The position numbers and the translations under genes are program-made. DNA of 64,000 nt from Paracoccaceae bacterium. GTDB lineage: Bacteria; Pseudomonadota; Alphaproteobacteria; Rhodobacterales; Rhodobacteraceae. Shown in pieces: positions 1-8,822 of this stretch (within the stretch, counting starts at the first letter, position 1; each line of letters begins with the position of its first letter). The DNA is taken from positions 209,990-273,989 of the forward strand of contig JAIXPH010000048.1 of assembly GCA_027486345.1 (NCBI GenBank), written 5' to 3'. The notes beneath the pieces are model-generated. The model was not told the DNA's origin. It saw only the letters and a program-made list of their open reading frames with translations, and made no database searches.

Positions 1-365
1 AATCCGCCCGCGCCGGGGATGCGGGACGGGGCTTCGCCGTCGTCGCCAATGAGGTGCGCAAACTCGCCCAACGCTCTGCCGATGCGGCGCTGCAAATCCG
101 GTCGCTGGTCAAGGCCTCCAGCACACGGGTGGTCGAAGGCGTGGGTCTGGTCGATGAAACGGGCCGCGCCCTTGACCGGATCGTGGCGGCCATCGCGGAA
201 CTGGATGCTGTGATCGGTAGCATCGCCACAGGCGCAACCGAACAGTCCCGCGACCTGACGCAGGTGACGCAGGCGATCACGCGGCTGGATCAGATGGCCG
301 TGGACGACGATGACACCGAGATTCCGGAACGCCTGCCGCAACACACGCGGCGTCAGGCGGCCTGA
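1..365 (+). CDS. Methyl-accepting chemotaxis protein, C-terminal fragment (5' end outside window)
   Basis: The reading frame is open from base 3 and ends in TGA at 363-365. The first residues form the highly conserved hairpin tip of the MCP signalling domain (AGDAGRGFAVVANEVRKLA), which contacts CheA and CheW. After it comes the descending helix of the coiled coil, with the usual ATGATEQS turn and a short charged tail (ending RRQAA). No CheR/CheB-tethering pentapeptide is visible at the C-terminus. The sensor and membrane parts lie upstream of the window, so the ligand cannot be guessed. Its last 13 bases overlap the end of the convergent dehydrogenase gene on the other strand. Confidence 0.93.
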   Translation, partial: SARAGDAGRGFAVVANEVRKLAQRSADAALQIRSLVKASSTRVVEGVGLVDETGRALDRIVAAIAELDAVIGSIATGATEQSRDLTQVTQAITRLDQMAVDDDDTEIPERLPQHTRRQAA

Positions 366-1336
366 CCCATCCGCAGGGCGACATCCAGCATCCGGTTGGA
401 AAAGCCCCATTCGTTGTCATACCAGCCAAAGACCCGCAGCATCCCCCCGGCGGTGACGCGCGTCTCTGGTGTGGCCATGACGATGCTTTCGGGGCGCGCG
501 CGCAGGTCGGTGGACACCAGAGGCCGGTCCGTGGCGCCGATCACCCCGCCCGCCGCGCGCAGGGCCTGATTGACCTCTGCTGCGGTGGTTGGACGTTCCG
601 TCATCACCGCAAGATCGACGGCCGAGACACTGGCCGTCGGCACCCGGACCGCCGATCCCTCGATCCGCCCGGCAATCTGCGGCAGGACCCGGTCCAACAA
701 ACGCTGCGCGCTGGTGGTGGTGGGCACCATCGACAAGGCTGCCGCCCGGCTGCGCGGATAGTCGGCGGCGGGCGCATCCACCGTGGGCTGCGACCCGGTG
801 TAACAATGGATCGTCGTCATCGACCCCGTCACCACCCCCCAGTGGTCATGGATCAGCCGGGCCAAGGGGGCGAGCGCATTGGTGGTGCAGGACGCATTCG
901 ACACGATCCGTTGCGCCGCCAATTCGCCGTCATTGGCCCCCAGCACAAGCGTCAGATCCGCCGCCGCGGACGGCCCGGACACCAGCACCCGCCCGGCCCC
1001 GGCCAGCAATCCCCGCTCTGCCACCTCGCGCTTGTCCGCGCGCCCGGTGCATTCCATCACCACATCCACGCCAGCCAGCGGCAGCGTCGCGATATCGGGT
1101 GTCCGGTGCAGCGGAAGGACGCGACCATCGACGACCAGCGCGCCATCTTCCAGCCCGACGGACCCGCGCCATGGGCCAAAGACCGAGTCATATTCGAACA
1201 GGTAAGCGCACATCTCGGGCGCGGCGATGTCGTTGATCCCCACCACCTCCAGCCCGGGCCAGCGCTGCGGTGCCTGTGCCCAGGCGCGCAGCACCGACCG
1301 CCCGATCCGCCCGAAGCCGTTGATGAACACCCGCAT
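353..1336 (-). CDS. gap: Glyceraldehyde-3-phosphate dehydrogenase, type I (GapA/Epd family)
   Basis: This 327-residue protein is the normal length for the family. The N-terminal Rossmann motif INGFGRIGR is at residues 5-13, the catalytic SNASCTTN centres on Cys150, the partner His is in TTIH (His177), and the C-terminal WYDNEWGFSNR motif is present. These residues support NAD(P)-dependent oxidative phosphorylation of glyceraldehyde-3-phosphate in the cytoplasm. An ATG at 1336 starts directly with the dinucleotide fold; a longer open frame to 1561 has no family match. It could instead act on erythrose-4-phosphate, since Epd enzymes share this fold, and a second gap gene elsewhere would be usual in this group. 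The 3' end overlaps the convergent MCP gene by 13 bp, and galM lies 91 bp upstream on the same strand. Confidence 0.9.
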   Translation of the reverse strand: MRVFINGFGRIGRSVLRAWAQAPQRWPGLEVVGINDIAAPEMCAYLFEYDSVFGPWRGSVGLEDGALVVDGRVLPLHRTPDIATLPLAGVDVVMECTGRADKREVAERGLLAGAGRVLVSGPSAAADLTLVLGANDGELAAQRIVSNASCTTNALAPLARLIHDHWGVVTGSMTTIHCYTGSQPTVDAPAADYPRSRAAALSMVPTTTSAQRLLDRVLPQIAGRIEGSAVRVPTASVSAVDLAVMTERPTTAAEVNQALRAAGGVIGATDRPLVSTDLRARPESIVMATPETRVTAGGMLRVFGWYDNEWGFSNRMLDVALRMGQAA

Positions 1337-1427
1337 TCCCGCCCTCCGCCACCACGCCTTTGCGCCAGACAGACCACCGAAGCCCGGGCGGATCAATGGG
1401 CAGAAATGGAATTTGATCAGATTTCGA

Positions 1428-2408
1428 TCAGCCTTCGAACCGCCATTCGCTGTGGTGGGCATAGGTCTCACCGGGGCGCAGGGTGATCTGCGGGAAATGC
1501 GGATGCGAGGGCGCGTCGGGCCAGACCTGCGGCTCGATCGCAAGGCCCTCATACGCGCCATGCCCCGGACGGATCGCCGCGCGCCCGTCGTAGACCTGCA
1601 TGCCCGGTTCGGTGGTGGCGATGGTCATCGCCACCCCGCGCGCGCCGGTCAGCCAGAGCACATCGCGCAGGCTTTCGCGGCCCGGCCCTAGGCACCAATT
1701 CGTGTCCATCGCCGGATTGCCCGGCCCGATGGTGCGCCCGGCCCGCATGTCAAGCGGCGTGCCCGACACCGACGGCGTCTCACCGGTCGGGATCAGGTCG
1801 GCATCCACCGCCGTCACCGCATCGGCGGCAATCTTCAGCCGGTGACCTTCCCAGGTCGGCGTGCCGTCAAGGTTCCAGTAGCTGTGGTTGCAGAAGTTCA
1901 CGAGCGTTGGCGCATCGGTGGTCACTGTCACCTCAAGCCGCAGCGTGGCGGGACGCTCCACGCTCCAACGGGCCGAGACGCGGCGATTGCCGGGAAAGCC
2001 CCCCTCGCCATCGGCCAGCATCAGGGTCAGGGTGCAGGCGGTATCGGTGACCTCGGCCAGACGCCAGACGCGGGCATGGGTGCCAAGCGCCCCGGAATGC
2101 AGCAGATGCTGACCGTTCTGATTGGCGTCAAAGCGATGCTCGCGCCCGTCGATCACCGCCCGCGCGCCCTTGATCCGGTTCGCCACCGGGCCCACCAAGG
2201 CCCCGTGATAGTGCATCGGGCCTTCGTAATCCTCCAGCCGGTCCGATCCCAGCGTCAGGTCATGCCCGACGCCATCCAGCCGCACCGATTGCAGGATCGA
2301 GCCATAGGTCAGGATCGAGGCCGTCAACCGCCCGCTGCCCAGCGTGATCCTTGAAACTGCCGCCCCGGCCTCTGTCCGCCCGAACGGGGAAATCCCGATC
2401 TGTGCCAT
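1428..2408 (-). CDS. galM: Aldose 1-epimerase (galactose mutarotase)
   Basis: This predicted 326-residue cytoplasmic enzyme would interconvert alpha and beta anomers of hexoses. It shows the GalM beta-sandwich signatures: an N-terminal LTYGSILQSV strand, GPVANRIKGA (usual ENRI motif with Ala in place of Glu), GQHLLHSG, and NHSYWNLDG carrying the conserved histidine. The C-terminal GLAIEPQVWPDAP region should hold the catalytic Glu. The ATG at 2408 (MAQIGISPFG) is preferred over one five codons upstream because family members start here. It is followed on the same strand by the GAPDH gene after 91 bp, so co-transcription of two sugar-metabolism genes is plausible but not shown. Confidence 0.9.
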   Translation of the reverse strand: MAQIGISPFGRTEAGAAVSRITLGSGRLTASILTYGSILQSVRLDGVGHDLTLGSDRLEDYEGPMHYHGALVGPVANRIKGARAVIDGREHRFDANQNGQHLLHSGALGTHARVWRLAEVTDTACTLTLMLADGEGGFPGNRRVSARWSVERPATLRLEVTVTTDAPTLVNFCNHSYWNLDGTPTWEGHRLKIAADAVTAVDADLIPTGETPSVSGTPLDMRAGRTIGPGNPAMDTNWCLGPGRESLRDVLWLTGARGVAMTIATTEPGMQVYDGRAAIRPGHGAYEGLAIEPQVWPDAPSHPHFPQITLRPGETYAHHSEWRFEG

Positions 2409-2513
2409 GAACCAACTCCCCACCAGCGCCGCACCCTTGTCCCCGGCGGCGCGCCATTGGTCGCGCGCCGCGCGGCGGGGGTCAAGGCGTCTTCTGGTCG
2501 GACCAGCACGGGA

Positions 2514-3458
2514 TCAAGGTGCCGCGCATGAGATCATCGCATCCGCCAATCCTGTCAGCAGCGCCGCATAAAGCCCCGGCCCCGGCTCCAGCGTCGATCC
2601 GTTCGGGTCCAGCGCCGGGCCAAGCCGTGCGCCGCTGCCCTCGGCCAGTTGTTCGGCCAGTTTCGGATCATGCTGCGCTTCGGGGAAGACGCACAGGACG
2701 GCACCGCCTGCCGTGGCGTCCCGCAACTCGGTCAGCCGCGCCGCACCGGGGGCCGTGGCATCACCCAGCGCGATGGAGCCAAAGATCGCCAGACCATAAT
2801 GGTCGGCCAGATAGCCATAGGCATCATGGAACACCACAACGGGCCGATCCTTCAGCGCCGCAAAGCGTTGGGTCAGGTCGGCATCCAACTGGTCAATCCC
2901 GGCCACCGCCGCTGTCGCATTGGCGGCATAGGTCGCGGCATTGTCGGGATCGATCCGCCCCAATTCCGCTGCGATGGCGCCGAGCCAGACCTTGGCATTC
3001 GCCGGGTCAAGCCAGGCGTGCGGATCAAGGCCGGAATGGTCGTGGCCTTCCTCTTCATGGCCGTGGTCATCATGTTCATGGGCGTGGTCATCATGGCCGT
3101 CCTCGGCCATATGCGCCCCCTCTTCGGCATAGGCCCGCGTCAGCGTTCCCGGCACCGCCAGCAGCGGCAGTTGCGCGCCGTCGCCCACGCCGTCCAGCGC
3201 GCGGTCCAGCCAAGGCGTCAATTCCGGCCCGATCCACACCACCAGCCCCGCATCGGCCACGGCCGCCGCCTGACTGGGGCGCAGTTGGAAATCATGCTCG
3301 CTCGCCCCGCGTTCCAACAGCAGGTCCGGCGCGCCCAGATCGCCCATCACCTGCGACACAAGGGCATGGACCGGCGGGATATCCGTCATCACCTTCGGCA
3401 CCTCCGCCCAAAGCGGAGAGGCAAGGCTGGCCAGCGCAAGCGATATGATATAACGCAT
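2514..3458 (-). CDS. znuA: Zinc ABC transporter, periplasmic zinc-binding protein ZnuA
   Basis: This is the solute-binding protein of the ZnuABC high-affinity zinc importer, exported by an N-terminal signal peptide (MRYIISLALA to the SPLWA cleavage region). Metal-ligand segments are visible: the first His in TDIPPVHALV, a second His in ASEHDF, and a third in VVFHDAYGYL. A His/Asp/Glu-rich loop of roughly 40 residues (about 110-150), typical of ZnuA, precedes the GLDPHAWLDP motif. The ATG at 3458 is preceded by a purine-rich ribosome site and begins exactly at the signal peptide; the frame extends further upstream but through the operator. It is divergent from zur-znuC-znuB and probably repressed by Zur with zinc. 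Confidence 0.95.
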   Translation of the reverse strand: MRYIISLALASLASPLWAEVPKVMTDIPPVHALVSQVMGDLGAPDLLLERGASEHDFQLRPSQAAAVADAGLVVWIGPELTPWLDRALDGVGDGAQLPLLAVPGTLTRAYAEEGAHMAEDGHDDHAHEHDDHGHEEEGHDHSGLDPHAWLDPANAKVWLGAIAAELGRIDPDNAATYAANATAAVAGIDQLDADLTQRFAALKDRPVVVFHDAYGYLADHYGLAIFGSIALGDATAPGAARLTELRDATAGGAVLCVFPEAQHDPKLAEQLAEGSGARLGPALDPNGSTLEPGPGLYAALLTGLADAMISCAAP

Positions 3459-3498
3459 CGAAACACCCTTTCCGGTCACGGTCCGGGGTGGTATCAGC

Positions 3499-3511
3499 GT
3501 TATATGATAAC
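3499..3511. promoter_or_regulatory. Probable Zur operator (palindrome) between znuA and zur
   Basis: A perfect inverted repeat, GTTAT-ATG-ATAAC, lies between the divergent znuA and zur starts. It resembles the AT-rich GTTATA-type palindromes bound by Zur/Fur-family repressors in alphaproteobacteria. It overlaps a good -10-like hexamer (TATGAT, 3503-3508) located 20 bp before the zur start codon, so repressor binding could block both directions. A similar AT-rich run (ATATGATATAACG) recurs at the first codons of znuA. The assignment is inferred from context and symmetry. Confidence 0.65.
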
Positions 3512-3528
3512 ATGTCAAGGGGCCGAAA

Positions 3529-4044
3529 ATGCCACATGATCACGCTGCCGATTGTCCGGGTTGCGCCGCGCCCGACCTCGCCTTCGCGCGGCATGACCAT
3601 GCCCATTGCGCGGGTGACGTGCTGACCCGCGCCACCGACATGGCCAAGGCCCAAGGCGCGCGGCTGACGCCCGTCCGCCGCCGTGTGCTGGAAATCCTGC
3701 TCGAAGGCCATCGCGCCATGGGGGCCTATGACGTGCTGCAACGCCTTGCCGCCGAAGGTTTTGGCAATCAGCCCCCCGTCGCCTATCGCGCGCTGGAATT
3801 TCTGGTGGATCAAGGCCTTGCCCACCGTATCGCCCGGCTAAACGCCTTTGCCGCCTGCATGCACCCCGGCGAGGCGCACGCCCCCGCCTTCCTGATCTGC
3901 CGCGCCTGCAACCATGTGGCCGAAGCCCCCGCCGCCCCGGTGCGCGACGCGCTGGACAGCGCCGCCGCCGCCATCGGCTTTACCATCGAACGCAGCACGG
4001 TCGAGGCCTTGGGCCTTTGCCCCGCCTGCGCGGAGGCCGCATGA
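3529..4044 (+). CDS. zur: Zinc uptake regulator Zur (Fur family repressor)
   Basis: This 171-residue Fur-family protein begins with a His/Cys-rich tail (HDHAADCPGC), then a winged helix (residues about 44-105, with RLTPVRRRVLEILL and the recognition region VAYRALEFLVDQGL). The dimerisation domain carries the structural-zinc pairs CRAC and CPAC. With zinc bound it should repress znuA and its own operon through the palindrome just upstream. The ATG at 3529 lies 18 bp beyond that palindrome. The stop overlaps the znuC start (ATGA), so zur, znuC and znuB form one translationally coupled unit. Confidence 0.93.
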   Translation: MPHDHAADCPGCAAPDLAFARHDHAHCAGDVLTRATDMAKAQGARLTPVRRRVLEILLEGHRAMGAYDVLQRLAAEGFGNQPPVAYRALEFLVDQGLAHRIARLNAFAACMHPGEAHAPAFLICRACNHVAEAPAAPVRDALDSAAAAIGFTIERSTVEALGLCPACAEAA

Positions 4045-4826
4045 CCACGCCCCTGATTACCGCCGACAACCTGACGATCCGCATGGACCGACAAGAGGTG
4101 CTGACCAAGGTCTCGCTGTCGATCCAGCGGGCGGAGATTGTCACGATCCTCGGCCCCAATGGGTCCGGCAAGTCCACGCTGCTGCGCGCACTGCTGGGCA
4201 TTTTGCGCCCGGCCTCTGGGACAGTCACCCAACGCCCCGGTCTGGTGATCGGCTATGTGCCACAGAAACTCGCGGTTGACCGCACCCTGCCGATGACGGT
4301 GCGGCGGTTCCTGTCGCTGCCGGTGCGCGTGACGGATGCGGATGCCGAGGCCGCCTTGATCCGTGTCGGCCTGCCCGAGGTGGCCGGACGCCAGATGGCC
4401 GACCTGTCGGGTGGCCAGTTCCAGCGCGTCCTGCTGGCGCGCGCGCTGCTGACCCGGCCCGACCTGCTGATTCTGGACGAGCCCACCCAAGGGCTGGACC
4501 AACCCGGCGAGGCCGCGTTTTACCGCCTGATCGAGGAGGTGCGCCGCGAAACCGGCGTCGCCGTGCTGATGGTCAGTCATGACCTGCATGTGGTGATGGC
4601 GGCCTCGGATCGCGTGATCTGCCTGAACGGTCATGTCTGCTGCGAAGGCACCCCACGCGTGGTGTCAAACGCGCCCGAATACCGCGCGCTGTTCGGGCTG
4701 GGCACGCAAGGGGCCTTGGCGCTCTATCAGCACGTCCATGACCACAGCCACGATCATGGGCACGACCATTCCCATCATGGGCATGACCACGCGCACCACA
4801 ACCACAAAGACCACCACCATGCTTGA
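4041..4826 (+). CDS. znuC: Zinc ABC transporter ATP-binding protein ZnuC with histidine-rich tail
   Basis: This cytoplasmic ATPase subunit of the zinc importer (261 residues) has Walker A GPNGSGKST, a Q-loop (YVPQKL), signature LSGGQFQRV, Walker B LLILDEPTQGLD and the switch His in MVSHDLH. The start at 4041 overlaps the zur stop. After the ABC domain comes an unusual tail of about 30 residues that is mostly His, Asp and Lys (for example HDHSHDHGHDH), likely to bind metal on the cytoplasmic side. The tail's codons overlap the start of znuB by 8 bp. Confidence 0.95.
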   Translation: MTTPLITADNLTIRMDRQEVLTKVSLSIQRAEIVTILGPNGSGKSTLLRALLGILRPASGTVTQRPGLVIGYVPQKLAVDRTLPMTVRRFLSLPVRVTDADAEAALIRVGLPEVAGRQMADLSGGQFQRVLLARALLTRPDLLILDEPTQGLDQPGEAAFYRLIEEVRRETGVAVLMVSHDLHVVMAASDRVICLNGHVCCEGTPRVVSNAPEYRALFGLGTQGALALYQHVHDHSHDHGHDHSHHGHDHAHHNHKDHHHA

Positions 4827-5610
4827 CGATTTCCTGATCCGTGCCGCGCTCGCCGGGGTGGGCCTTGCCTTGGCGACCGGGCCATTGGGGTCGTTCGTCG
4901 TCTGGCGCCGGATGGCCTATTTCGGCGATGCCACCGCCCATGCCGCCATCCTTGGCGTGGCCATGGCCCTGGCGACTGACCTGCCCGTGGTCGCAGGCAC
5001 CTTGACCGTGGCCTTGGCGATGGCTGTCACCGTCTCCACCCTCGCCGCGCGCGGATGGGCGATGGACACGACGCTGGGCGTGCTGGCCCATTCCGCACTG
5101 GCGCTGGGTTTGGTGGCCGTCAGTTTCGTTCCCGGCGCACGGACGGACCTTTCGGCCTGGCTGTTCGGCGACATCCTCGCCGTGTCGCGCGGCGATCTGC
5201 TGTTCATCTGGGGCGGGGCGGGTTTGGTGGTGGCCCTGATGCTGTGGCGCTGGCAGGCCCTGCTGACCGCCACGCTGAACGAAGACCTCGCCCATGCCAG
5301 CGGGTTGAACCCGGCGCGGGAACGTCTGGTGCTGACGCTGGCCTTGGCGGTGGTGGTGGCCGTGGCGATCAAGGTCGTCGGTGCGCTGCTGATCGCCGCG
5401 ATGCTGATTATCCCCGCCGCCGCCGCGCGCGGTCTTGCCCGCACCCCTGAAAGCATGGCGGTGTTGGCCAGCCTGATCGGCGCGGCCTCCACCCTCGGCG
5501 GGCTGCAACTGTCGCTCTGGCAAGACACCCCCGCCGGGCCGTCGATCATCACGGCGGCGGCGGTGATCTTTGCGCTGTCGGCCAGTTTGGGCCGGATGCG
5601 CCGCGGCTGA
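4819..5610 (+). CDS. znuB: Zinc ABC transporter permease ZnuB
   Basis: This 263-residue integral membrane subunit of ZnuABC belongs to the ABC-3 permease family and has seven to nine hydrophobic segments. The coupling region RRMAYFGDATAHAAILGVA is close to the family's conserved start, and the DL-LFGDILAV and KVVGALLIAAMLIIPAAAAR segments are characteristic. The ATG at 4819 lies inside the last codons of znuC, showing translational coupling. A short GCATTC/GAATGC hairpin at 5619-5636 follows the stop but lacks a T-run, so a real terminator is uncertain. Confidence 0.94.
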   Translation: MLDDFLIRAALAGVGLALATGPLGSFVVWRRMAYFGDATAHAAILGVAMALATDLPVVAGTLTVALAMAVTVSTLAARGWAMDTTLGVLAHSALALGLVAVSFVPGARTDLSAWLFGDILAVSRGDLLFIWGGAGLVVALMLWRWQALLTATLNEDLAHASGLNPARERLVLTLALAVVVAVAIKVVGALLIAAMLIIPAAAARGLARTPESMAVLASLIGAASTLGGLQLSLWQDTPAGPSIITAAAVIFALSASLGRMRRG

Positions 5611-5691
5611 CCTTCGCCGCATTCTGTCCCGAATGCTGCTCCATTTGGTCGGCATCATCGACCCGAGAGGATCGGTGATAGGGCTGTGGCG

Positions 5692-6066
5692 ATGCTGCGC
5701 ATTCTGGTGTTCAAGGCCATGATCGTTGTGGGCCTGGCAGGGTTTGCCCTGACGGTCGACTTCAAGGAAAGCCGGAAACGCAATCCGGACCTGACCCTTG
5801 AAAACTACATCGAAGTCCGCTGGGCCCTTGCGAAACTGCTGATACAGGCCCAGTCCGCCGACGCAGAGAGGCGCGCGTCACACTCTGCCGAGGTGCGGCT
5901 GGACGGGGACGGCGCAGATCCCACCCCAGCCGCCGCGGACGCTGTCCCAAAGCCGGATGACACCGAAAAGGGGGACGACAGCCTTTTGCAAAAGCCGCTG
6001 TTTGGCGGATTTGGCACCTGCCGGATCGACGGTGGCCGCAAGACCTGTTCCATCAGCGACGGCTAA
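5692..6066 (+). CDS. Small membrane-anchored or secreted protein of unknown function
   Basis: No family is recognised. The 124-residue product starts with one hydrophobic segment (about residues 3-21), followed by a charged helix-prone stretch, an acidic Pro/Ala/Asp-rich linker, and a compact tail GFGTCRIDGGRKTCSISDG with two cysteines that could form a disulfide outside the cytoplasm. I chose the ATG at 5692, which has AGGG about 8 bp upstream; a GTG two codons earlier (5686) is an alternative. It stands alone between znuB and the large FAD enzyme, with no operon partner. Confidence 0.6.
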   Translation: MLRILVFKAMIVVGLAGFALTVDFKESRKRNPDLTLENYIEVRWALAKLLIQAQSADAERRASHSAEVRLDGDGADPTPAAADAVPKPDDTEKGDDSLLQKPLFGGFGTCRIDGGRKTCSISDG

Positions 6067-6215
6067 GCGCCTTGACCGAGGCAGCAGGTCAGGGCGAGGC
6101 TGTCGCCTTCGGTCGATAATGTCGTTTTCGTCTCACAAGGGTCGGCCCCACTTGCCCCTTTTCCCCCGGTTCGGGCAGATAGGGCACAACGCATCCCCAC
6201 GCCCGGAGTCGGCCC

Positions 6216-8714
6216 ATGAAAACCCATGTCAAAGCCCTTGTCGTCGGCGGCGGTGCCGTCGGGAACGGCATCGCCTATCACCTCGCCAAGGCGGGATGGG
6301 ACACGATGCTGGTCGAACGGGACGAGTTGACCGCAGGCTCCACCTGGCACGCGGCGGGGCTCTTGCCGCTGTTCAACATGAGCTATGCCACGACGCATAT
6401 CCACAAATACTCGGTCGATTTCTACAAGGGGCTTGAGGCTGAGACAGGCCTGAACCCCGGTTTCTATGTCGTGGGCAACCTGCGGATGGCCCAGCGTCAG
6501 GAACGCATGGACGAATACATGCTGTATTCGTCGGTCGCTGAAACCGCAGGTGTCTATCACGAGTTCCTGACGCCCAAGGACATGAAGGACCGCTGGCCCC
6601 TCTTGCGGACCGAAGACCTTGTCGGTGCGCTCTATCACCCGCAGGACGGCTACATTAACCCCGCCGACGTGACCCAAGCCATGGCCAAGGGTGCGCGGCA
6701 GTTGGGCGCCACGATCGAGCGGAAGATTCAGGTCAACGGCTATCGCTGGACCGGATCGGAATGGATCGTCTCCGTCACGCGGATGGAGGACAAGGGCGGC
6801 AACCTGCAGCCGACAGAAGAGCATTACGAAATCCACGCCGAACATGTGGTGACCGCCACGGGCAACCACGCCCAACGCACGGCGCGTCTGCTGGGGATCA
6901 AGATCCCGGCGATCCCGGTGGAACACCAATACATCGTCACCGAGCCTGATCCGGCACTGGTCGAATGGCGCAAGACCAACCCGCAGCACCCCGTCCTGCG
7001 CGATGCCGACGCCAAATGGTATGTCCGCGAAGAGCGTGGCGGCTGGATCCTAGGCCCCTATGAGCGCAACGCCCCGGCGCGCTTCCTCTATGACGTGCCC
7101 GCAGGCTTCCGCGCCGACCTCTTCCCGCTGGATCTGGAGCGGATCGAGGCGGAATACATGTCGATGATCCACCGCCTGCCCTCGTCCGAGACCGTGGGGT
7201 TGAAGGACGATTACAACGGCCCGATCTGCTATACCCCCGACGGCAACCCGCTGGTCGGCCCGGTGCCGGGCCTACGCAACATGTGGATCGCCGAAGGCTT
7301 CAGCTTCGGCATCACCGCCGCCGGTGGCACGGGCTATTACCTTGCCCAGTTGATGACGCAAGGCGAGGCGGAAATCGACATGGCCAGCCTTGACCCCAAG
7401 CGCTACGGCAATTGGATGACCACCGAATATGCCGCCCGCAAGAATGAGGAATGCTATGAGCATGTCTTCATCCTGCACCACCCGGACGAAGAACGTGAAG
7501 CCTGCCGCCCCCTGCGCACCGCCCCCGCCTATGACCGCCAGAAAGAGATGGGCGCACAATTCGGCCAAGTGAACGGCTGGGAACGCCCCAACTACTATGG
7601 CCCGAAAGACGCGCCTGCATCCTTCGACCATGATGGCCGTTCGTTCCGCCGTGGCACATGGTGGCCCTATGCCGAAGCCGAGGCGAAAGCCGTCCGCAAC
7701 ACCGTGGGCATCATTGACGCATCTGCCTTCAGCAAACATCTGGTGCGCGGCCCCGGTGCGACGGCCTTCCTTGACCACTTCACCTGCAACAAGCTGCCGA
7801 ATGTGGGCCGGATCAACCTGACCTATGCCCTGACCGACCACGGCACGACACGCACCGAATACACCATCGTGCGGCTGAAAGAGCATGAGTATTACCTGAT
7901 CTCTGCCGGGGCTTGGACCGCCTATGACGCCGACTTCCTGATCAAGGCGGCCGAGGATTGGATGGCGCAGGGTGGCGGCTATATCGACATCCATGACATC
8001 ACCACCCAATGGGGCGTCTATGCGCTGGCCGGTCCCAATGCCCGCGCTTTGCTGAAAGACCTCGTCAAGGACGCGAACCCCGACACAGTCCTGTCCAACA
8101 AGCGCTTCCCGTGGCTGTCCTACCGCGACATCGAATTGGGCATGTGCCCGGTCCGCGCCGTCCGCGTGGCCTATACCGGAGAGCTGGGTTGGGAACTGCA
8201 CTACCCCATCGAATTCGGCCGCTACCTGTGGGATTTGCTGTGGTCCGTCGGCGAAAAGCACGGTCTGACCGGCGTCGGCGCCCGCGCGCAAAACTGGCTG
8301 CGGCAAGAGAAATCCTACCGCGCCTTCGGCAACGAACTGGGCCGCGATGCGACCCCGCTTGAGGCCGCACTCGACCGCTTCGTGGACCTGACGAAGGACT
8401 TCCGCGGCAAGGCCAAGATGCTGGAAACCGGCATCCGCAGCAAATGCGTGACCGTGCTGATCGACGGACCGGCAGACGCTGACCCCTGGGGCAAAGAGGC
8501 GCTCTTGGTGGATGGCGTCAAAGTCGGACGCCTGACCTCGGGCGGGTACTCGGTGGCTTTTGGCAAGCAGATTGGCATGGGCTACGTCCGCCCCGATCTG
8601 GCCGAGGTTGGCACCAAACTGAAGGTCAAGATGCTGCGTCAGGAATGGGATGCCGTGGTGGTCGAGGACAGCCCCTTTGACCCATCCAACGCCCGCATCC
8701 GGGTGGATGGCTGA
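6216..8714 (+). CDS. FAD-dependent dimethylglycine/sarcosine dehydrogenase family protein (DAO + GcvT domains)
   Basis: This 832-residue enzyme probably demethylates an N-methylated glycine derivative and passes the one-carbon unit to tetrahydrofolate. Residues 1-390 form the DAO-type FAD domain, with the dinucleotide motif VVGGGAVGNGIAYHLAKAG, the ERDELTAGSTWHAAGLL segment whose His is the covalent FAD site in mammalian relatives, and GFSFGITAAGGTGYYLA closing the fold. Residues about 440-830 match the folate-binding GcvT fold (GIIDASAFSKHLVRGPGA, VAYTGELGWELHYP, SGGYSVAFGKQIGMGYV). It is monocistronic and ends at a strong terminator. The exact substrate cannot be read from sequence; related oxidases use sarcosine, dimethylglycine or DMSP-like compounds. 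Confidence 0.88.
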   Translation: MKTHVKALVVGGGAVGNGIAYHLAKAGWDTMLVERDELTAGSTWHAAGLLPLFNMSYATTHIHKYSVDFYKGLEAETGLNPGFYVVGNLRMAQRQERMDEYMLYSSVAETAGVYHEFLTPKDMKDRWPLLRTEDLVGALYHPQDGYINPADVTQAMAKGARQLGATIERKIQVNGYRWTGSEWIVSVTRMEDKGGNLQPTEEHYEIHAEHVVTATGNHAQRTARLLGIKIPAIPVEHQYIVTEPDPALVEWRKTNPQHPVLRDADAKWYVREERGGWILGPYERNAPARFLYDVPAGFRADLFPLDLERIEAEYMSMIHRLPSSETVGLKDDYNGPICYTPDGNPLVGPVPGLRNMWIAEGFSFGITAAGGTGYYLAQLMTQGEAEIDMASLDPKRYGNWMTTEYAARKNEECYEHVFILHHPDEEREACRPLRTAPAYDRQKEMGAQFGQVNGWERPNYYGPKDAPASFDHDGRSFRRGTWWPYAEAEAKAVRNTVGIIDASAFSKHLVRGPGATAFLDHFTCNKLPNVGRINLTYALTDHGTTRTEYTIVRLKEHEYYLISAGAWTAYDADFLIKAAEDWMAQGGGYIDIHDITTQWGVYALAGPNARALLKDLVKDANPDTVLSNKRFPWLSYRDIELGMCPVRAVRVAYTGELGWELHYPIEFGRYLWDLLWSVGEKHGLTGVGARAQNWLRQEKSYRAFGNELGRDATPLEAALDRFVDLTKDFRGKAKMLETGIRSKCVTVLIDGPADADPWGKEALLVDGVKVGRLTSGGYSVAFGKQIGMGYVRPDLAEVGTKLKVKMLRQEWDAVVVEDSPFDPSNARIRVDG

Positions 8715-8738
8715 TCCATCCCCTTGGGATCGACCGTC

Positions 8739-8765
8739 AAAGGCCGCCTCCGGGCGGCCTTTTTC
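8739..8765 (+). terminator. Rho-independent terminator after the FAD/GcvT gene
   Basis: A perfect 10-bp stem, AAAGGCCGCC with GGCGGCCTTT, encloses a TCCG loop and runs into a T-tract. It starts 25 bp behind the stop codon at 8714. Confidence 0.92.
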
Positions 8766-8822
8766 ATGCCGCCAGATGTGTCATGCAGGGCGCCAGCCAA
8801 GAGGGCCGTGCCCCGACCGGGG

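Noticed and set aside
1337..1561. N-terminal extension of the GAPDH gene
   Set aside because: The extra 75 residues are Arg/Pro-rich shadow of the galM coding region; the dinucleotide fold begins at the ATG at 1336.
6216..8714. Reading the FAD/GcvT gene as DMSP demethylase (DmdA)
   Set aside because: DmdA has only the GcvT fold, whereas this protein has a full FAD-oxidase domain in front.
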